From Vibrio chagasii (GTDB lineage: Bacteria; Pseudomonadota; Gammaproteobacteria; Enterobacterales; Vibrionaceae), in assembly GCF_002954585.1 (NCBI RefSeq), contig NZ_MSCI01000002.1, positions 1,266 through 65,265 on the forward strand: a stretch of 64,000 nucleotides of DNA, given 5' to 3'. The translations under genes were made by a program, and so were the position numbers. This document shows, piece after piece, positions 1-9,146 of the stretch. The number at the start of each line of letters is the position of its first letter. Position 1 is the first letter of the stretch. Below the pieces are notes generated by a model, which worked only from the letters and a program-made list of their open reading frames with translations, was not told the DNA's origin and did no database searches.

Positions 1-43
1 CCAAATCCGCGTGTTGGGAGTTCGAATCTCTCCACCCCTGCCA
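1..43 (+). tRNA. tRNA-Trp (CCA), 3' part only
   Basis: The window opens at the anticodon CCA. What follows reads as the anticodon-stem 3' strand, a short variable loop, a T-arm (GGGAG, loop TTCGAAT, CTCTC), the 3' acceptor strand CACCCCT, discriminator G and an encoded CCA tail. It resembles the 3' half of bacterial tRNA-Trp almost base for base. The 5' half lies outside the window. Confidence 0.9.
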
Positions 44-47
44 CATT

Positions 48-80
48 AAAAGGCTCTAGCAGAAATGCTAGAGCCTTTTT
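48..80 (+). terminator. Terminator after tRNA-Trp
   Basis: A 13-bp perfect hairpin (AAAAGGCTCTAGC paired with GCTAGAGCCTTTT, loop AGAAAT) ends in a T run five bases after the tRNA. It is a strong Rho-independent terminator for the tRNA transcript. Confidence 0.9.
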
Positions 81-802
81 GCTTTCTGGGTACGAATTAG
101 TGCTATCGGTAGCGACACTGATTCTGACAATTTACTAAAATGTAGAGTGAATATCCCAAGTGTTATATAAGAAGCTACTTCAGAAGTGTAGGGGCTTTAC
201 GCTCGTTCTGCTGCAAGGTTATTCCTAGATAATAGAGGCTACCTCAGGTTAACTCCCCCTCCAATCTACAATCTACAATCTTATGGCTTTAGTTGAAATT
301 TCGGTGCGTTTGGCCTTTTAATTCGGTTGGTTTCTCCAACGATAAATAAAGTAAGTATTGAGATAGCTATGAGCTCTCTGTTTGCTTTAGAGTCGAATCT
401 AAATAAGCCAGCAGGTTGTAGTTATTTAGAAGAGTTACTTATCTATAGGTTAGCTCACGTGCTTATAGCTTTTCTGTAAATATGATCGCCAGGTCTTTAA
501 GCATGACTTGGGTCCCCTCTAGTCATAAGATGCTTTTCGTTTTCTTCGAACCATTTCGGGTACATGGTTTTTCTAGGTAGTGACTCCACTACTTTTTAAG
601 TTAATCCCCATAGTCTCGGTATTTTCCGTATCTGATCTAACTTTTCCGGCAAAGATACGATATTGAATTTTTGTATCTGAAATACAGTTCGATTAGATGA
701 TCAAGGGAGCCTAGCCGTTGTATTGGGCTCTCTCGCACTGCTGGGACTTATTAGGGTTTATGGGACAACCCAAGGGTAGGAACGTTGGTTGATGACGGGT
801 AC
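81..802. other. Intergenic stretch without a recognisable gene
   Basis: About 720 bases between the tRNA terminator and the antiporter terminator. I found no convincing reading frame on either strand. The longest ATG frame noticed (369-479, 36 codons) has no clear ribosome-binding site and no recognisable product. No strong hairpin, repeat or transposase remnant is visible. A small RNA cannot be excluded. Confidence 0.6.
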
Positions 803-828
803 AAAAAAGGCCGCTTATATAAGCGGCC
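803..828 (-). terminator. Terminator of the antiporter gene
   Basis: A perfect palindrome GGCCGCTTATATAAGCGGCC (809-828) is followed on the minus strand by six T residues. It lies 20 bases after the antiporter stop codon, as expected for a Rho-independent terminator. Confidence 0.88.
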
Positions 829-847
829 TCTGTTTAGTATATGGTTC

Positions 848-2128
848 CTAATCTAACTCTTTTTCTGCTTGCTTGGCTTTTTCTATCATCGGAGTAATTG
901 TTGAGCCTTGAACCAGGATCGAGAACACTACAACGGCATAGGTCATGACAAGGATTATCTCTTTAACATCTATCGCCTTATCTTCAATCACCCAGATACC
1001 TGAAGGGATTGAAAGAGCCATTGCTAGCGCTAAGCCGCCACGTAAGCCACCCCAAGTTAGAATCTTAATCGACCATGGGTTGTAAGTTCTAAAGCGTTTA
1101 AACCCAATGTAGGACAAGAAAACACTTAGATAGCGTGCACTCAATACGAGAGGAACGGCGAATGCCATTAAGATCCAGTCTTCTTGGTGGAATTTGAACA
1201 GCAGCATCGACATACCAATCAATAAGAATAATACGCCATTTAAGAATTCATCTATCAGTTCCCAGAAGTGGTCTAAGTGGTCTTCACTCTCTTTTGAGAA
1301 GCCGATGAAGCGAGTCCAGTTACCAATCATGATACCTGATACTACCATAGCTAATGGACCTGATACGTGGAGAACTTCAGCAAAAGCATAACCTGCAGTA
1401 GGGACACCAATGGTGAGTAGCAATTCCATTGAGTGGTCATCAGTATTACTGATTAGGTAGTGGAATATAAGACCTAATGCAAAACCATAAACGATACCGC
1501 CAATAGCCTCTTGGACAAATAGCATGGTCACGCTGCCAACTGTCGGTGCTTCTGTGCCAAACGCAATGGTGAATAGAGTGACGAAGATTACCAAGCCAAA
1601 ACCATCGTTAAATAGCGATTCACCTTCAATCTGAGTTGAGATTCGTTTCGGTGCATCGAGTTTCTTTACTATGGCTAAAACAGCGATTGGGTCGGTAGGG
1701 GAGATAAGAGAACCGAATAGTAAGCAGTAAATGAGATCGAATTGGATGCCGATGAACTGACAGAAACCATAAAGAACAAAACCAATAAAGAAGGTCGAGA
1801 AAAGAGTAGCGCCGAGTGCGAGCACTGTGATTTCCCACTTTTGGTCTTTTAGGTTTGGTAGTTTTATCCCTAAACCGCCTGCGAATAGTAAGAAGCCTAA
1901 TATCCCTTTAAGTAGGAAGTCTTCAAAGTTGATACTGGCAACCGTTTCAGAAGCAATGTCGGCCAACTGAAACCAGTTGTTTTGGCCCGCAATGATAATT
2001 AAAAGAGACAGCATCATTGAGCCTGCTGTGATGGCGATGGTTGTTTGCATTTTACCAATTTTGCTATTAACAAAAGCAATAAGCATGGCTGCAGCAGACA
2101 AGAAGCATAGGGTGTAATAGACCGACAT
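848..2128 (-). CDS. Na+(K+)/H+ antiporter, CPA1/NhaP type
   Basis: This is a polytopic inner-membrane protein of about 426 residues with a dozen hydrophobic segments. It belongs to the monovalent cation/proton antiporter CPA1 family, which exchanges Na+ or K+ for H+. The family motif SPTDPIAV in a central helix, with its cation-binding aspartate, and the following GESLFNDG stretch support this, as does a late GGLRGG motif. The frame can be opened at a TTG at 2191, but the first ATG is at 2128 and begins MSVYYTLCFL, a natural start just before the first membrane helix. No strong Shine-Dalgarno sequence precedes either codon, so the start is uncertain. It is transcribed alone, divergently from metH. 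The ion actually transported cannot be read from the sequence. Confidence 0.85.
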   Translation of the reverse strand: MSVYYTLCFLSAAAMLIAFVNSKIGKMQTTIAITAGSMMLSLLIIIAGQNNWFQLADIASETVASINFEDFLLKGILGFLLFAGGLGIKLPNLKDQKWEITVLALGATLFSTFFIGFVLYGFCQFIGIQFDLIYCLLFGSLISPTDPIAVLAIVKKLDAPKRISTQIEGESLFNDGFGLVIFVTLFTIAFGTEAPTVGSVTMLFVQEAIGGIVYGFALGLIFHYLISNTDDHSMELLLTIGVPTAGYAFAEVLHVSGPLAMVVSGIMIGNWTRFIGFSKESEDHLDHFWELIDEFLNGVLFLLIGMSMLLFKFHQEDWILMAFAVPLVLSARYLSVFLSYIGFKRFRTYNPWSIKILTWGGLRGGLALAMALSIPSGIWVIEDKAIDVKEIILVMTYAVVVFSILVQGSTITPMIEKAKQAEKELD

Positions 2129-2230
2129 TGGGGTACCAACATGTAACAAAGTATGAATATGAATTTTCGTTGTCTCATGCTCAAATAGCAAACACTTTTT
2201 GTCAGGACTCGGTAATCAATTTCCTCATTT

Positions 2231-2246
2231 AGACGTCTAGACTCCT
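2231..2246 (+). promoter_or_regulatory. Probable MetJ operator (met box pair)
   Basis: AGACGTCT is a perfect met box and is followed directly by AGACTCCT, a degraded second box. MetJ binds tandem 8-bp boxes of this consensus with S-adenosylmethionine as corepressor. The pair lies about 50 bases upstream of the metH start and just upstream of a TATAAT hexamer at 2271-2276, a good position for repression of metH. Confidence 0.75.
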
Positions 2247-2296
2247 TTTTAATGTGTGATAGGATGGAAGTATAATTAAAGGAATGAGGTTGTACC

Positions 2297-5200
2297 GTGG
2301 GAAGTAATGTAAGGCAAAAGATTGACGCTCTGTTAAAGCAACGAATTTTACTGATTGATGGTGGTATGGGTACCATGATTCAGGATTATAAATTGGAAGA
2401 GCAAGACTATCGTGGTGAACGCTTTGCGGATTGGCATAGTGACTTAAAGGGTAACAATGACCTTTTGGTGCTTACACAACCTAAGCTTATCAAAGATATT
2501 CATTCGCAATATTTGGAAGCTGGGGCTGATATCCTTGAAACCAATACTTTCAACGCTACAACCATTGCTATGGCCGACTACGACATGGAAAGCCTTAGTG
2601 AAGAAATTAACTTTGCAGCAGCCAAGTTAGCACGTGAAGCCGCTGACGAATGGACTGCAAAGACTCCTGAGAAGCCTCGTTTTGTTGCCGGAGTATTAGG
2701 CCCAACAAACCGAACTTGTTCAATCTCTCCAGATGTTAATGATCCAGGCTATCGTAATGTGAGCTTTGATGAATTAGTCAAGGCTTACTCTGAATCGACT
2801 CGTGCACTGATCAAAGGTGGCTCAGACCTTATTCTTATCGAAACCATCTTCGATACACTCAATGCCAAAGCTTGTGCCTTTGCGGTTGAATCTGTCTTCG
2901 AAGAAGTTGGTGTCACTTTACCTGTTATGATCTCAGGTACCATTACTGACGCATCAGGTCGTACGCTTTCAGGCCAGACAACGGAAGCTTTCTATAACGC
3001 ACTTCGTCATGTTAAACCTATCTCGTTTGGATTGAACTGTGCATTAGGGCCTGATGAGTTACGTGAGTATGTTGGTGAGATGTCCCGTATCTCGGAGAGC
3101 TATGTTTCCGCTCACCCTAACGCTGGCTTACCTAACGCGTTTGGCGAGTATGACCTTTCACCTGAAGACATGGCTGAACATGTTAAAGAGTGGGCTGAAA
3201 GTGGCTTCTTGAACTTGATTGGTGGTTGTTGTGGTACTACGCCAGAGCATATTCGCCAAATGGCGGAAGCGGTTGAAGGCGTAGCTCCTCGTCAATTGCC
3301 AGACCTACCCGTTTCATGTCGCTTATCCGGCTTAGAACCTCTTACTATTGCTAAAGAGTCTTTGTTTGTAAATGTGGGTGAGCGTACTAACGTGACCGGC
3401 TCTGCACGTTTCAAGCGCTTGATTAAAGAAGAGCTTTACGATGAAGCACTGAGCGTTGCTCGTGAGCAAGTTGAAAACGGCGCCCAGATCATCGATATCA
3501 ACATGGATGAAGGGATGCTAGACGCTGAAGCGTGCATGGTTAAATTCCTTAATCTATGTGCCTCTGAGCCAGAGATTTCAAAAGTCCCAGTGATGGTCGA
3601 TTCATCAAAGTGGGAGGTTATCGAAGCTGGTCTGAAATGTATTCAGGGTAAAGGTATCGTTAACTCCATCTCTCTAAAAGAAGGCAAAGAGAAGTTCGTC
3701 GAGCAAGCTAAGTTGGTTCGTCGCTATGGTGCAGCTGTCATCGTGATGGCGTTTGATGAAGTTGGTCAGGCTGATACACGCGAACGTAAAGTCGAAATCT
3801 GTACCAATGCTTACAACATTCTTGTTGATGAGGTTGGCTTCCCACCTGAAGATATTATTTTTGACCCGAACATCTTCGCGGTTGCGACTGGTATTGAAGA
3901 GCACAACAACTATGCAGTTGATTTCATCGATGCGGTAGGCGATATCAAACGCGATCTACCTCATGCGATGATCTCGGGTGGTGTATCGAACGTGTCATTC
4001 TCATTCCGAGGTAACAACTACGTTCGTGAGGCAATCCACGCTGTCTTCCTATATCACTGTTTTAAAAATGGTATGGATATGGGCATCGTAAACGCTGGTC
4101 AGTTGGAAATTTACGATAATGTACCAGAAGACTTGCGTGATGCTGTTGAAGATGTGGTACTAAACCGTCGTGAAGACTCTACGGAACGCTTGCTGGATAT
4201 GGCTACCGAGTATCTAGAGCGAGCTGTTGGTAAAGTTGAAGATAAATCAGCACTCGAGTGGCGTACTTGGCCTGTAGAGAAGCGTTTAGAGCACTCATTG
4301 GTAAAAGGTATTACTGACTTCATCGTTGAAGATACAGAAGAAGCTCGTGTCAATTCAGCTCGTCCAATTGAGGTAATTGAAGGTCCGTTAATGGACGGTA
4401 TGAACGTGGTTGGCGACTTGTTTGGTGCAGGTAAGATGTTCCTTCCTCAAGTTGTTAAATCAGCCCGTGTAATGAAGCAAGCTGTAGCCCACTTGGAGCC
4501 GTTCATTAATGCATCCAAACAAGTCGGTGCGAGTAACGGTAAGATTCTTCTCGCGACGGTAAAGGGCGATGTTCATGATATTGGTAAGAACATTGTTGGC
4601 GTCGTTCTTCAGTGTAATAACTATGACATCATTGACTTAGGGGTGATGGTTTCGTGTGAACAGATTCTCAAAGTCGCGAAAGAAGAAAACGTCGATATTA
4701 TTGGCCTGTCGGGTCTGATTACTCCATCTCTTGATGAAATGGTGCATGTTGCCAAAGAGATGGAACGACAAGGCTTTAAGCTACCTTTATTGATTGGTGG
4801 TGCAACGACATCAAAGGCGCATACTGCTGTTAAAATTGAACAGAACTACTCAGAACCTGTGGTCTACGTTAATAACGCTTCTCGTGCAGTTGGTGTATGT
4901 ACCTCACTACTTTCTGAAGAGTTAAAACCTGCTTTCGTTGAGAAGTTGGACTTAGACTATGAGCGCGTTCGTGATCAGCATAATCGTAAGAAGCCTCGTA
5001 CTAAGCCAGTGACACTAGAGCAAGCTCGCGCAAATAAAGTGGCGATTGATTGGGACGCATATACTCCGCCAGCACCAGCTAAACCGGGTGTGCATGTATT
5101 CAATGATTTTGATGTGGCAACACTGCGTAACTATATCGACTGGACACCATTCTTCATGACATGGTCATTAGTCGGTAAGTACCCAGCTATTCTTGACCAC

Positions 5201-5974
5201 GAAGAGGTGGGCGAAGAGGCAAAACGTTTATTCAAAGATGCGAACGAGTTACTGGATCGTGTAGAGAAAGAGAAGTTACTTGAAGCCCGTGGTATGTGCG
5301 CGATGTTCCCAGCCAACAGTGTTGGTGATGACATTGAGGTGTATACCGACGAGTCTCGTACTGAAGTTCTAAAAGTTCTGCATAATCTTCGCCAGCAGAC
5401 TGAGAAGCCTAAAGGTTTTAACTACTGTTTGTCAGATTACATCGCTCCAAAAGAAAGCGGCAAAGCAGACTGGATTGGTGGTTTTGCTGTGACAGGTGGT
5501 ATTGGTGAGCGTGAGCTAGCGGATGAATATAAGGCCAATGGTGATGACTATAATGCCATCATGATTCAGGCTGTGGCTGACCGACTAGCGGAAGCGTTTG
5601 CTGAATACCTACACCAAGAGGTGCGAAAGGACATTTGGGGCTACGCTCCAGATGAAGACTTATCTAACGATGATCTTATTCGAGAGAAATACCAAGGTAT
5701 TCGTCCTGCTCCTGGTTATCCTGCTTGTCCTGAGCATACAGAGAAGGGCACGTTGTGGGAGTTGATGGATGTTGAGAAAACCATCGATATGTCACTGACG
5801 TCCAGCTACGCGATGTGGCCAGGTGCTTCAGTATCAGGGATGTACTTCTCTCACCCAGATTCTCGATACTTTGCAATTGCCCAGATTCAACAAGATCAAG
5901 TAGACAGCTATGCTGACCGTAAAGGTTGGGATATGTTGGAAGCTGAGAAGTGGTTAGGTCCAAATATTAATTAG
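2297..5974 (+). CDS. metH: Cobalamin-dependent methionine synthase
   Basis: This enzyme transfers a methyl group from methyltetrahydrofolate to homocysteine through methylcobalamin, the last step of methionine synthesis. All modules are present over 1225 residues, the full family length. The N-terminal homocysteine domain has zinc ligands Cys248, Cys311 and Cys312 in NCALGP and GGCCGTT. A pterin-binding TIM barrel follows at about 355-620. The B12 cap and Rossmann domain carry GDVHDIGKN, where His760 is the lower cobalt ligand. The C-terminal AdoMet reactivation domain contains [12 protein letters not shown]. Translation starts at a GTG preceded by a GGAATGAGG stretch; an ATG-started frame would lose the conserved N-terminus. 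It is probably monocistronic, with a MetJ operator upstream and a terminator at 6012-6040. Confidence 0.97.
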   Translation: MGSNVRQKIDALLKQRILLIDGGMGTMIQDYKLEEQDYRGERFADWHSDLKGNNDLLVLTQPKLIKDIHSQYLEAGADILETNTFNATTIAMADYDMESLSEEINFAAAKLAREAADEWTAKTPEKPRFVAGVLGPTNRTCSISPDVNDPGYRNVSFDELVKAYSESTRALIKGGSDLILIETIFDTLNAKACAFAVESVFEEVGVTLPVMISGTITDASGRTLSGQTTEAFYNALRHVKPISFGLNCALGPDELREYVGEMSRISESYVSAHPNAGLPNAFGEYDLSPEDMAEHVKEWAESGFLNLIGGCCGTTPEHIRQMAEAVEGVAPRQLPDLPVSCRLSGLEPLTIAKESLFVNVGERTNVTGSARFKRLIKEELYDEALSVAREQVENGAQIIDINMDEGMLDAEACMVKFLNLCASEPEISKVPVMVDSSKWEVIEAGLKCIQGKGIVNSISLKEGKEKFVEQAKLVRRYGAAVIVMAFDEVGQADTRERKVEICTNAYNILVDEVGFPPEDIIFDPNIFAVATGIEEHNNYAVDFIDAVGDIKRDLPHAMISGGVSNVSFSFRGNNYVREAIHAVFLYHCFKNGMDMGIVNAGQLEIYDNVPEDLRDAVEDVVLNRREDSTERLLDMATEYLERAVGKVEDKSALEWRTWPVEKRLEHSLVKGITDFIVEDTEEARVNSARPIEVIEGPLMDGMNVVGDLFGAGKMFLPQVVKSARVMKQAVAHLEPFINASKQVGASNGKILLATVKGDVHDIGKNIVGVVLQCNNYDIIDLGVMVSCEQILKVAKEENVDIIGLSGLITPSLDEMVHVAKEMERQGFKLPLLIGGATTSKAHTAVKIEQNYSEPVVYVNNASRAVGVCTSLLSEELKPAFVEKLDLDYERVRDQHNRKKPRTKPVTLEQARANKVAIDWDAYTPPAPAKPGVHVFNDFDVATLRNYIDWTPFFMTWSLVGKYPAILDHEEVGEEAKRLFKDANELLDRVEKEKLLEARGMCAMFPANSVGDDIEVYTDESRTEVLKVLHNLRQQTEKPKGFNYCLSDYIAPKESGKADWIGGFAVTGGIGERELADEYKANGDDYNAIMIQAVADRLAEAFAEYLHQEVRKDIWGYAPDEDLSNDDLIREKYQGIRPAPGYPACPEHTEKGTLWELMDVEKTIDMSLTSSYAMWPGASVSGMYFSHPDSRYFAIAQIQQDQVDSYADRKGWDMLEAEKWLGPNIN

Positions 5975-6011
5975 ACATTAAATCAGCGAGTTAGTTGTCA
6001 AACTAGAAAGG

Positions 6012-6040
6012 AAAAGGGTTGCTTAATTGCAACCCTTTTT
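6012..6040. terminator. Bidirectional terminator between metH and lysC
   Basis: AAAAGGGTTGC, loop TTAATT, then GCAACCCTTTTT forms an 11-bp hairpin with T runs readable on both strands. It sits between the convergent metH and lysC genes and probably ends both transcripts. Confidence 0.88.
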
Positions 6041-6085
6041 GTCTCTGTACTTTGAGCGTTGAACTCTTCTTAATTCATTATTACC

Positions 6086-7453
6086 TTATTCGAAGAGCTC
6101 TTGATGTAGCTTTTGAATTGCCTGTTTAGAGACTGACTCATTGAGCAGGAAGCATAAGTTATGAGGGCTTGCTCCGTAACAAATCATGCGCAGGTTGAAA
6201 TCTTCAAGGGTGCTGAATACTTGCTTAGCGTAGCCTTTACTTTCACTCATGTTATTACCAATCAATGCCACCAAACATAGGTCATGTTCTACATCGACTG
6301 AACACAGTTCTTCTAGCTCAAGACGTGCTGCTTCTGGTAATTCAGGAGCACCACCAGATGTATCAGTTTGATCTAGGGTAAGTGAAACACTGATCTCCGA
6401 GGTAGTGATAAGATCAACGGAGATCTTATGTTTAGCAAGGATCTCGAATACTTTCGCAAGGAAACCGTAAGCATGGAACATATTAGCGCTACGCAGCGTA
6501 ACCATGGTTTGGTTGCAGCGAAGGGCCAGGGCTCTGAACAGCGGAGAGCTTTCCACCTGCTGGCGAATCCAAGTTCCACCTAGTTCTGGTGCTTTTGAAG
6601 AGCCGACAAACACCGGAATTTGGTGACGCAATGCCGGAACTAGCGTTGATGGGTGCAGGATCTTCGCTCCAAAGTTTGCCATCTCAGAGGCTTCACTGAA
6701 GCTGATTTCTGGGATTGGAGAAGCTTTAAGTGCAATACGAGGGTCAGTGGTGTAAATGCCTGGAACATCCGTCCAAATTTCTAAGCCAATCGCTTGTACT
6801 GACTCTGCAATAAGCGCTGCCGAGTAATCACTACCACCACGACCTAAGGTTGTTGTGTTGCCGTCATTGTCTGCACCAATAAAGCCTTGTGTGACTACAA
6901 CTTGTTGTTGGCACAATGGAATCAGTTTCTCTTTCGCTAGCACTGAAATTTCTTCAAGCTGAGGTTCTGCTTTTCCGAAGGCATCATTGGTGCGCATCAC
7001 TTCTCTGATATCGAAGCGAACCGCAGGTGCACCTCGTTCTCGAAGGATTTGAGCAAGAAGGTGTGTCGACATCAACTCACCACACGCAACTAAGTGGTCG
7101 GTTAACTTAGTGCTTGTTTGAAATGATGCAGCCTCGGCAGCACTCGCAATGTCGTCAAGAATGGAGTGAACTTCTTTTTCGACGCTGGTTGGGTTAGCAA
7201 GTTGGTCAAGAATTGCATTATGAATGTCCGTCAACTGGGTCATCACTTCCTGACGGCGAGTTTTGTCTTGCACACCGTTTGCCAGTTCGACAAGTAAATT
7301 AGTTACACCTGAACATGCAGAACTTACGACTAACTTGGTATTTGAGTTGTTTTCAATAATGGCAGCACAACGGCTCATTGCTTCAAAGTTGGCAACACTT
7401 GTCCCACCAAACTTAGCGACATTAAAAGAACCAGCTACATTAGATGCACTCAC
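6086..7453 (-). CDS. lysC: Lysine-sensitive aspartokinase III
   Basis: The enzyme phosphorylates aspartate, the first step towards lysine, threonine and methionine. The kinase domain begins with AKFGGTSV and includes the GRGGSDYSAAL nucleotide/substrate loop. Two ACT regulatory domains occupy roughly the last 150 residues and would bind lysine as feedback inhibitor. The chosen start is the GTG at 7453, which has a GGGAG Shine-Dalgarno eight bases upstream and yields 455 residues, close to the usual 449. A TTG at 7510 would add 19 residues with no ribosome-binding site. The lysine riboswitch upstream identifies this as the lysine-specific isoenzyme. Confidence 0.95.
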   Translation of the reverse strand: MSASNVAGSFNVAKFGGTSVANFEAMSRCAAIIENNSNTKLVVSSACSGVTNLLVELANGVQDKTRRQEVMTQLTDIHNAILDQLANPTSVEKEVHSILDDIASAAEAASFQTSTKLTDHLVACGELMSTHLLAQILRERGAPAVRFDIREVMRTNDAFGKAEPQLEEISVLAKEKLIPLCQQQVVVTQGFIGADNDGNTTTLGRGGSDYSAALIAESVQAIGLEIWTDVPGIYTTDPRIALKASPIPEISFSEASEMANFGAKILHPSTLVPALRHQIPVFVGSSKAPELGGTWIRQQVESSPLFRALALRCNQTMVTLRSANMFHAYGFLAKVFEILAKHKISVDLITTSEISVSLTLDQTDTSGGAPELPEAARLELEELCSVDVEHDLCLVALIGNNMSESKGYAKQVFSTLEDFNLRMICYGASPHNLCFLLNESVSKQAIQKLHQELFE

Positions 7454-7561
7454 GATATATCTCCCACGACTTCCTAAAATAAAATTACGGTTGGGTAATC
7501 CAACGTCCAATGTTTTTCGAAGAGAGTTTTAGAGCAAAAAGAGAGGAATTATGTGAATAGT

Positions 7562-7738
7562 AACCTCAGAAGCTCTTCACCATATAGAAATGGTGACAGT
7601 TGCCGGGATTCAGCCCGCTCAACCGATAATAAAGGTCCTGCATCCTTTTATTATCTCGGCACTGCTCCCCATAAATGCTTTGTATCGGAAATGCGGTTCC
7701 ACAAAACACCTGCCTGGGCAGTGCTCCTCTTCTGCTAG
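7562..7738 (-). promoter_or_regulatory. Lysine riboswitch (L box) of lysC
   Basis: Read on the minus strand, the lysC leader contains the hallmarks of the lysine aptamer: GCAGAAGAGG at the 5' side, GGGGAGCAGTGCCGAG, GGCTGAATCCCGG and ACTGTCACC, with GGTGAAGAGCTTCTG closing the basal stem with the 5' GCAGAAG. The order and many bases follow the E. coli lysC riboswitch. Lysine binding would lower lysC expression. No clear intrinsic terminator lies between the aptamer and the GTG start, so control at translation initiation, or Rho-dependent control, is more likely; that is an inference. Confidence 0.93.
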
Positions 7739-7749
7739 ATAGCCATTTC

Positions 7750-7778
7750 ATTGAACGTGTTTGCGCTCACAATGTCAA
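7750..7778 (-). promoter_or_regulatory. lysC promoter (sigma70)
   Basis: On the minus strand TTGACA (7778-7773) and TTCAAT (7755-7750) are separated by exactly 17 bases. Transcription would begin near 7743, a few bases before the first riboswitch helix. Confidence 0.75.
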
Positions 7779-7915
7779 TTGGTAACTTGAGATAATTTAA
7801 AAATAATTTTAACAATTATGTGACAGTGGTTTGACCTCAAGACCTAAGGTTAATTGCTGACATGTTCGATTTGCTTTAGGGTGGAATATCAACACCATTA
7901 ACGTAAGGGATTTAC

Positions 7916-9055
7916 ATGTCTAACTTCACAAATAATTCTACTATCGATAGCTTTTATCCACCACATCGAACGTTAATGGGGCCTGGACCTTCTGATATCT
8001 CACCTCAAGTGCTTCAAGCATTGAGTCGACCAACCATTGGTCACCTCGATCCACTTTTTATTGCAATGATGGATGAGGTTAAACAGCTTCTTAAGTATGC
8101 CTTTCAGACAGAGAATGAGTTTACGATTGCTGTATCAGCACCGGGCAGTGCTGGTATGGAAACTTGTTTTGTTAACTTGATTGAGCCCGGTGAAAAGGTC
8201 ATCGTCTGTCGCAATGGCGTGTTTGGCGAACGTATGCGAGAAAATGTCGTGCGCTGCGGTGGCGAAGCAATTCTTGTTGATGACGAATGGGGTAAGCCGG
8301 TATCTGTCGAAAAGGTACAGCAAGCATTATCAGAAAACCCAGATGCTGTCGCGGTTGCGTTTGTGCATGCTGAGACCTCTACTGGTGCGCTATCGGATGC
8401 TCAAGCTATCTCTGCGGTGGCTCGCCAGTTTGATGCACTGACGATTGTTGATGCGGTAACATCGTTAGGCGGTGTTCCACTGCTAGTGGATGAATGGCAG
8501 CTCGATGCGGTTTATTCTGGTAGTCAAAAATGCTTGTCTTGTGTTCCTGGTTTATCACCAGTTACTTTCTCTCAGCGTGCCGTTGATAAAATGAAAGCGC
8601 GTCAGTCACCAGTACAAAGCTGGTTCTTGGATCAGAGCCTAGTATTAGGTTACTGGAGCGGAGAAGGTAAGCGTAGTTATCACCATACTGCACCAGTCAA
8701 TAGTCTTTACGCGCTGCATGAGTCTCTCGTGCTATTGAAAAATGAAGGCTTAGATAATGCTTGGTCTCGCCATCACGCTATGCATCAAGAGTTGAAAGAG
8801 GGCGTGGAAGCATTAGGACTGAAATTTGTTGTTAATGAAGAGAGCCGTTTACCACAACTTAATGCTCTTTACTTCCCTGAAGGGATCGATGAAGCGAAAG
8901 TCAGATCGCAGCTTTTAGAAGAGTATAACCTTGAGATTGGTGCAGGGCTTGGTTCTTTGGCTGGTAAGGCATGGCGTATTGGCTTGATGGGCTACGGTGC
9001 TCGCAAAGAGAATGTCGCACTGTGTCTTAAAGCGCTGCAAGACGTACTTAAATAA
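7916..9055 (+). CDS. Class-V PLP aminotransferase (alanine/serine/ureidoglycine-glyoxylate type)
   Basis: A fold-type I, pyridoxal-phosphate enzyme of 379 residues, related to alanine-glyoxylate, serine-glyoxylate and ureidoglycine-glyoxylate aminotransferases (PucG). The N-terminal LMGPGPSDISPQVL opening is typical of the group. The PLP lysine is expected at Lys205 in SGSQKCLS, with the phosphate-site aspartate in TIVDAVTSLGG. A TAAGGGA Shine-Dalgarno precedes the ATG. It is divergent from lysC and followed by its own terminator. No purine-degradation genes are nearby, so the PucG role often given to such proteins is not supported by context; a general glyoxylate aminotransferase is the safest call. 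Confidence 0.85.
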   Translation: MSNFTNNSTIDSFYPPHRTLMGPGPSDISPQVLQALSRPTIGHLDPLFIAMMDEVKQLLKYAFQTENEFTIAVSAPGSAGMETCFVNLIEPGEKVIVCRNGVFGERMRENVVRCGGEAILVDDEWGKPVSVEKVQQALSENPDAVAVAFVHAETSTGALSDAQAISAVARQFDALTIVDAVTSLGGVPLLVDEWQLDAVYSGSQKCLSCVPGLSPVTFSQRAVDKMKARQSPVQSWFLDQSLVLGYWSGEGKRSYHHTAPVNSLYALHESLVLLKNEGLDNAWSRHHAMHQELKEGVEALGLKFVVNEESRLPQLNALYFPEGIDEAKVRSQLLEEYNLEIGAGLGSLAGKAWRIGLMGYGARKENVALCLKALQDVLK

Positions 9056-9077
9056 TCGAATTAGACTAGTTCTAAAG

Positions 9078-9107
9078 AAAAGCGCACGAGGATCGTGCGC
9101 TTTTTTT
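9078..9107. terminator. Terminator between the aminotransferase and pglL genes
   Basis: AAAGCGCACGA, loop GG, TCGTGCGCTTT, then a T run. The A-rich left flank gives a T-rich tail on the minus strand too, so it probably serves both convergent genes. Confidence 0.87.
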
Positions 9108-9146
9108 GTTTTTCTCTCAAGGTAAGGTACGAAAGTTATTTATTAA

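Noticed and set aside
369..479. A 36-codon ATG frame in the intergenic region after tRNA-Trp
   Set aside because: No ribosome-binding site, no recognisable product and length expected by chance in A+T-rich DNA.
2129..2191. TTG start adding 21 residues to the Na+/H+ antiporter
   Set aside because: No Shine-Dalgarno sequence; the added residues are not hydrophobic and precede a natural ATG.
7553..7738. Open frames on both strands upstream of lysC
   Set aside because: They lie entirely within the lysine riboswitch, whose conserved RNA elements explain the sequence.
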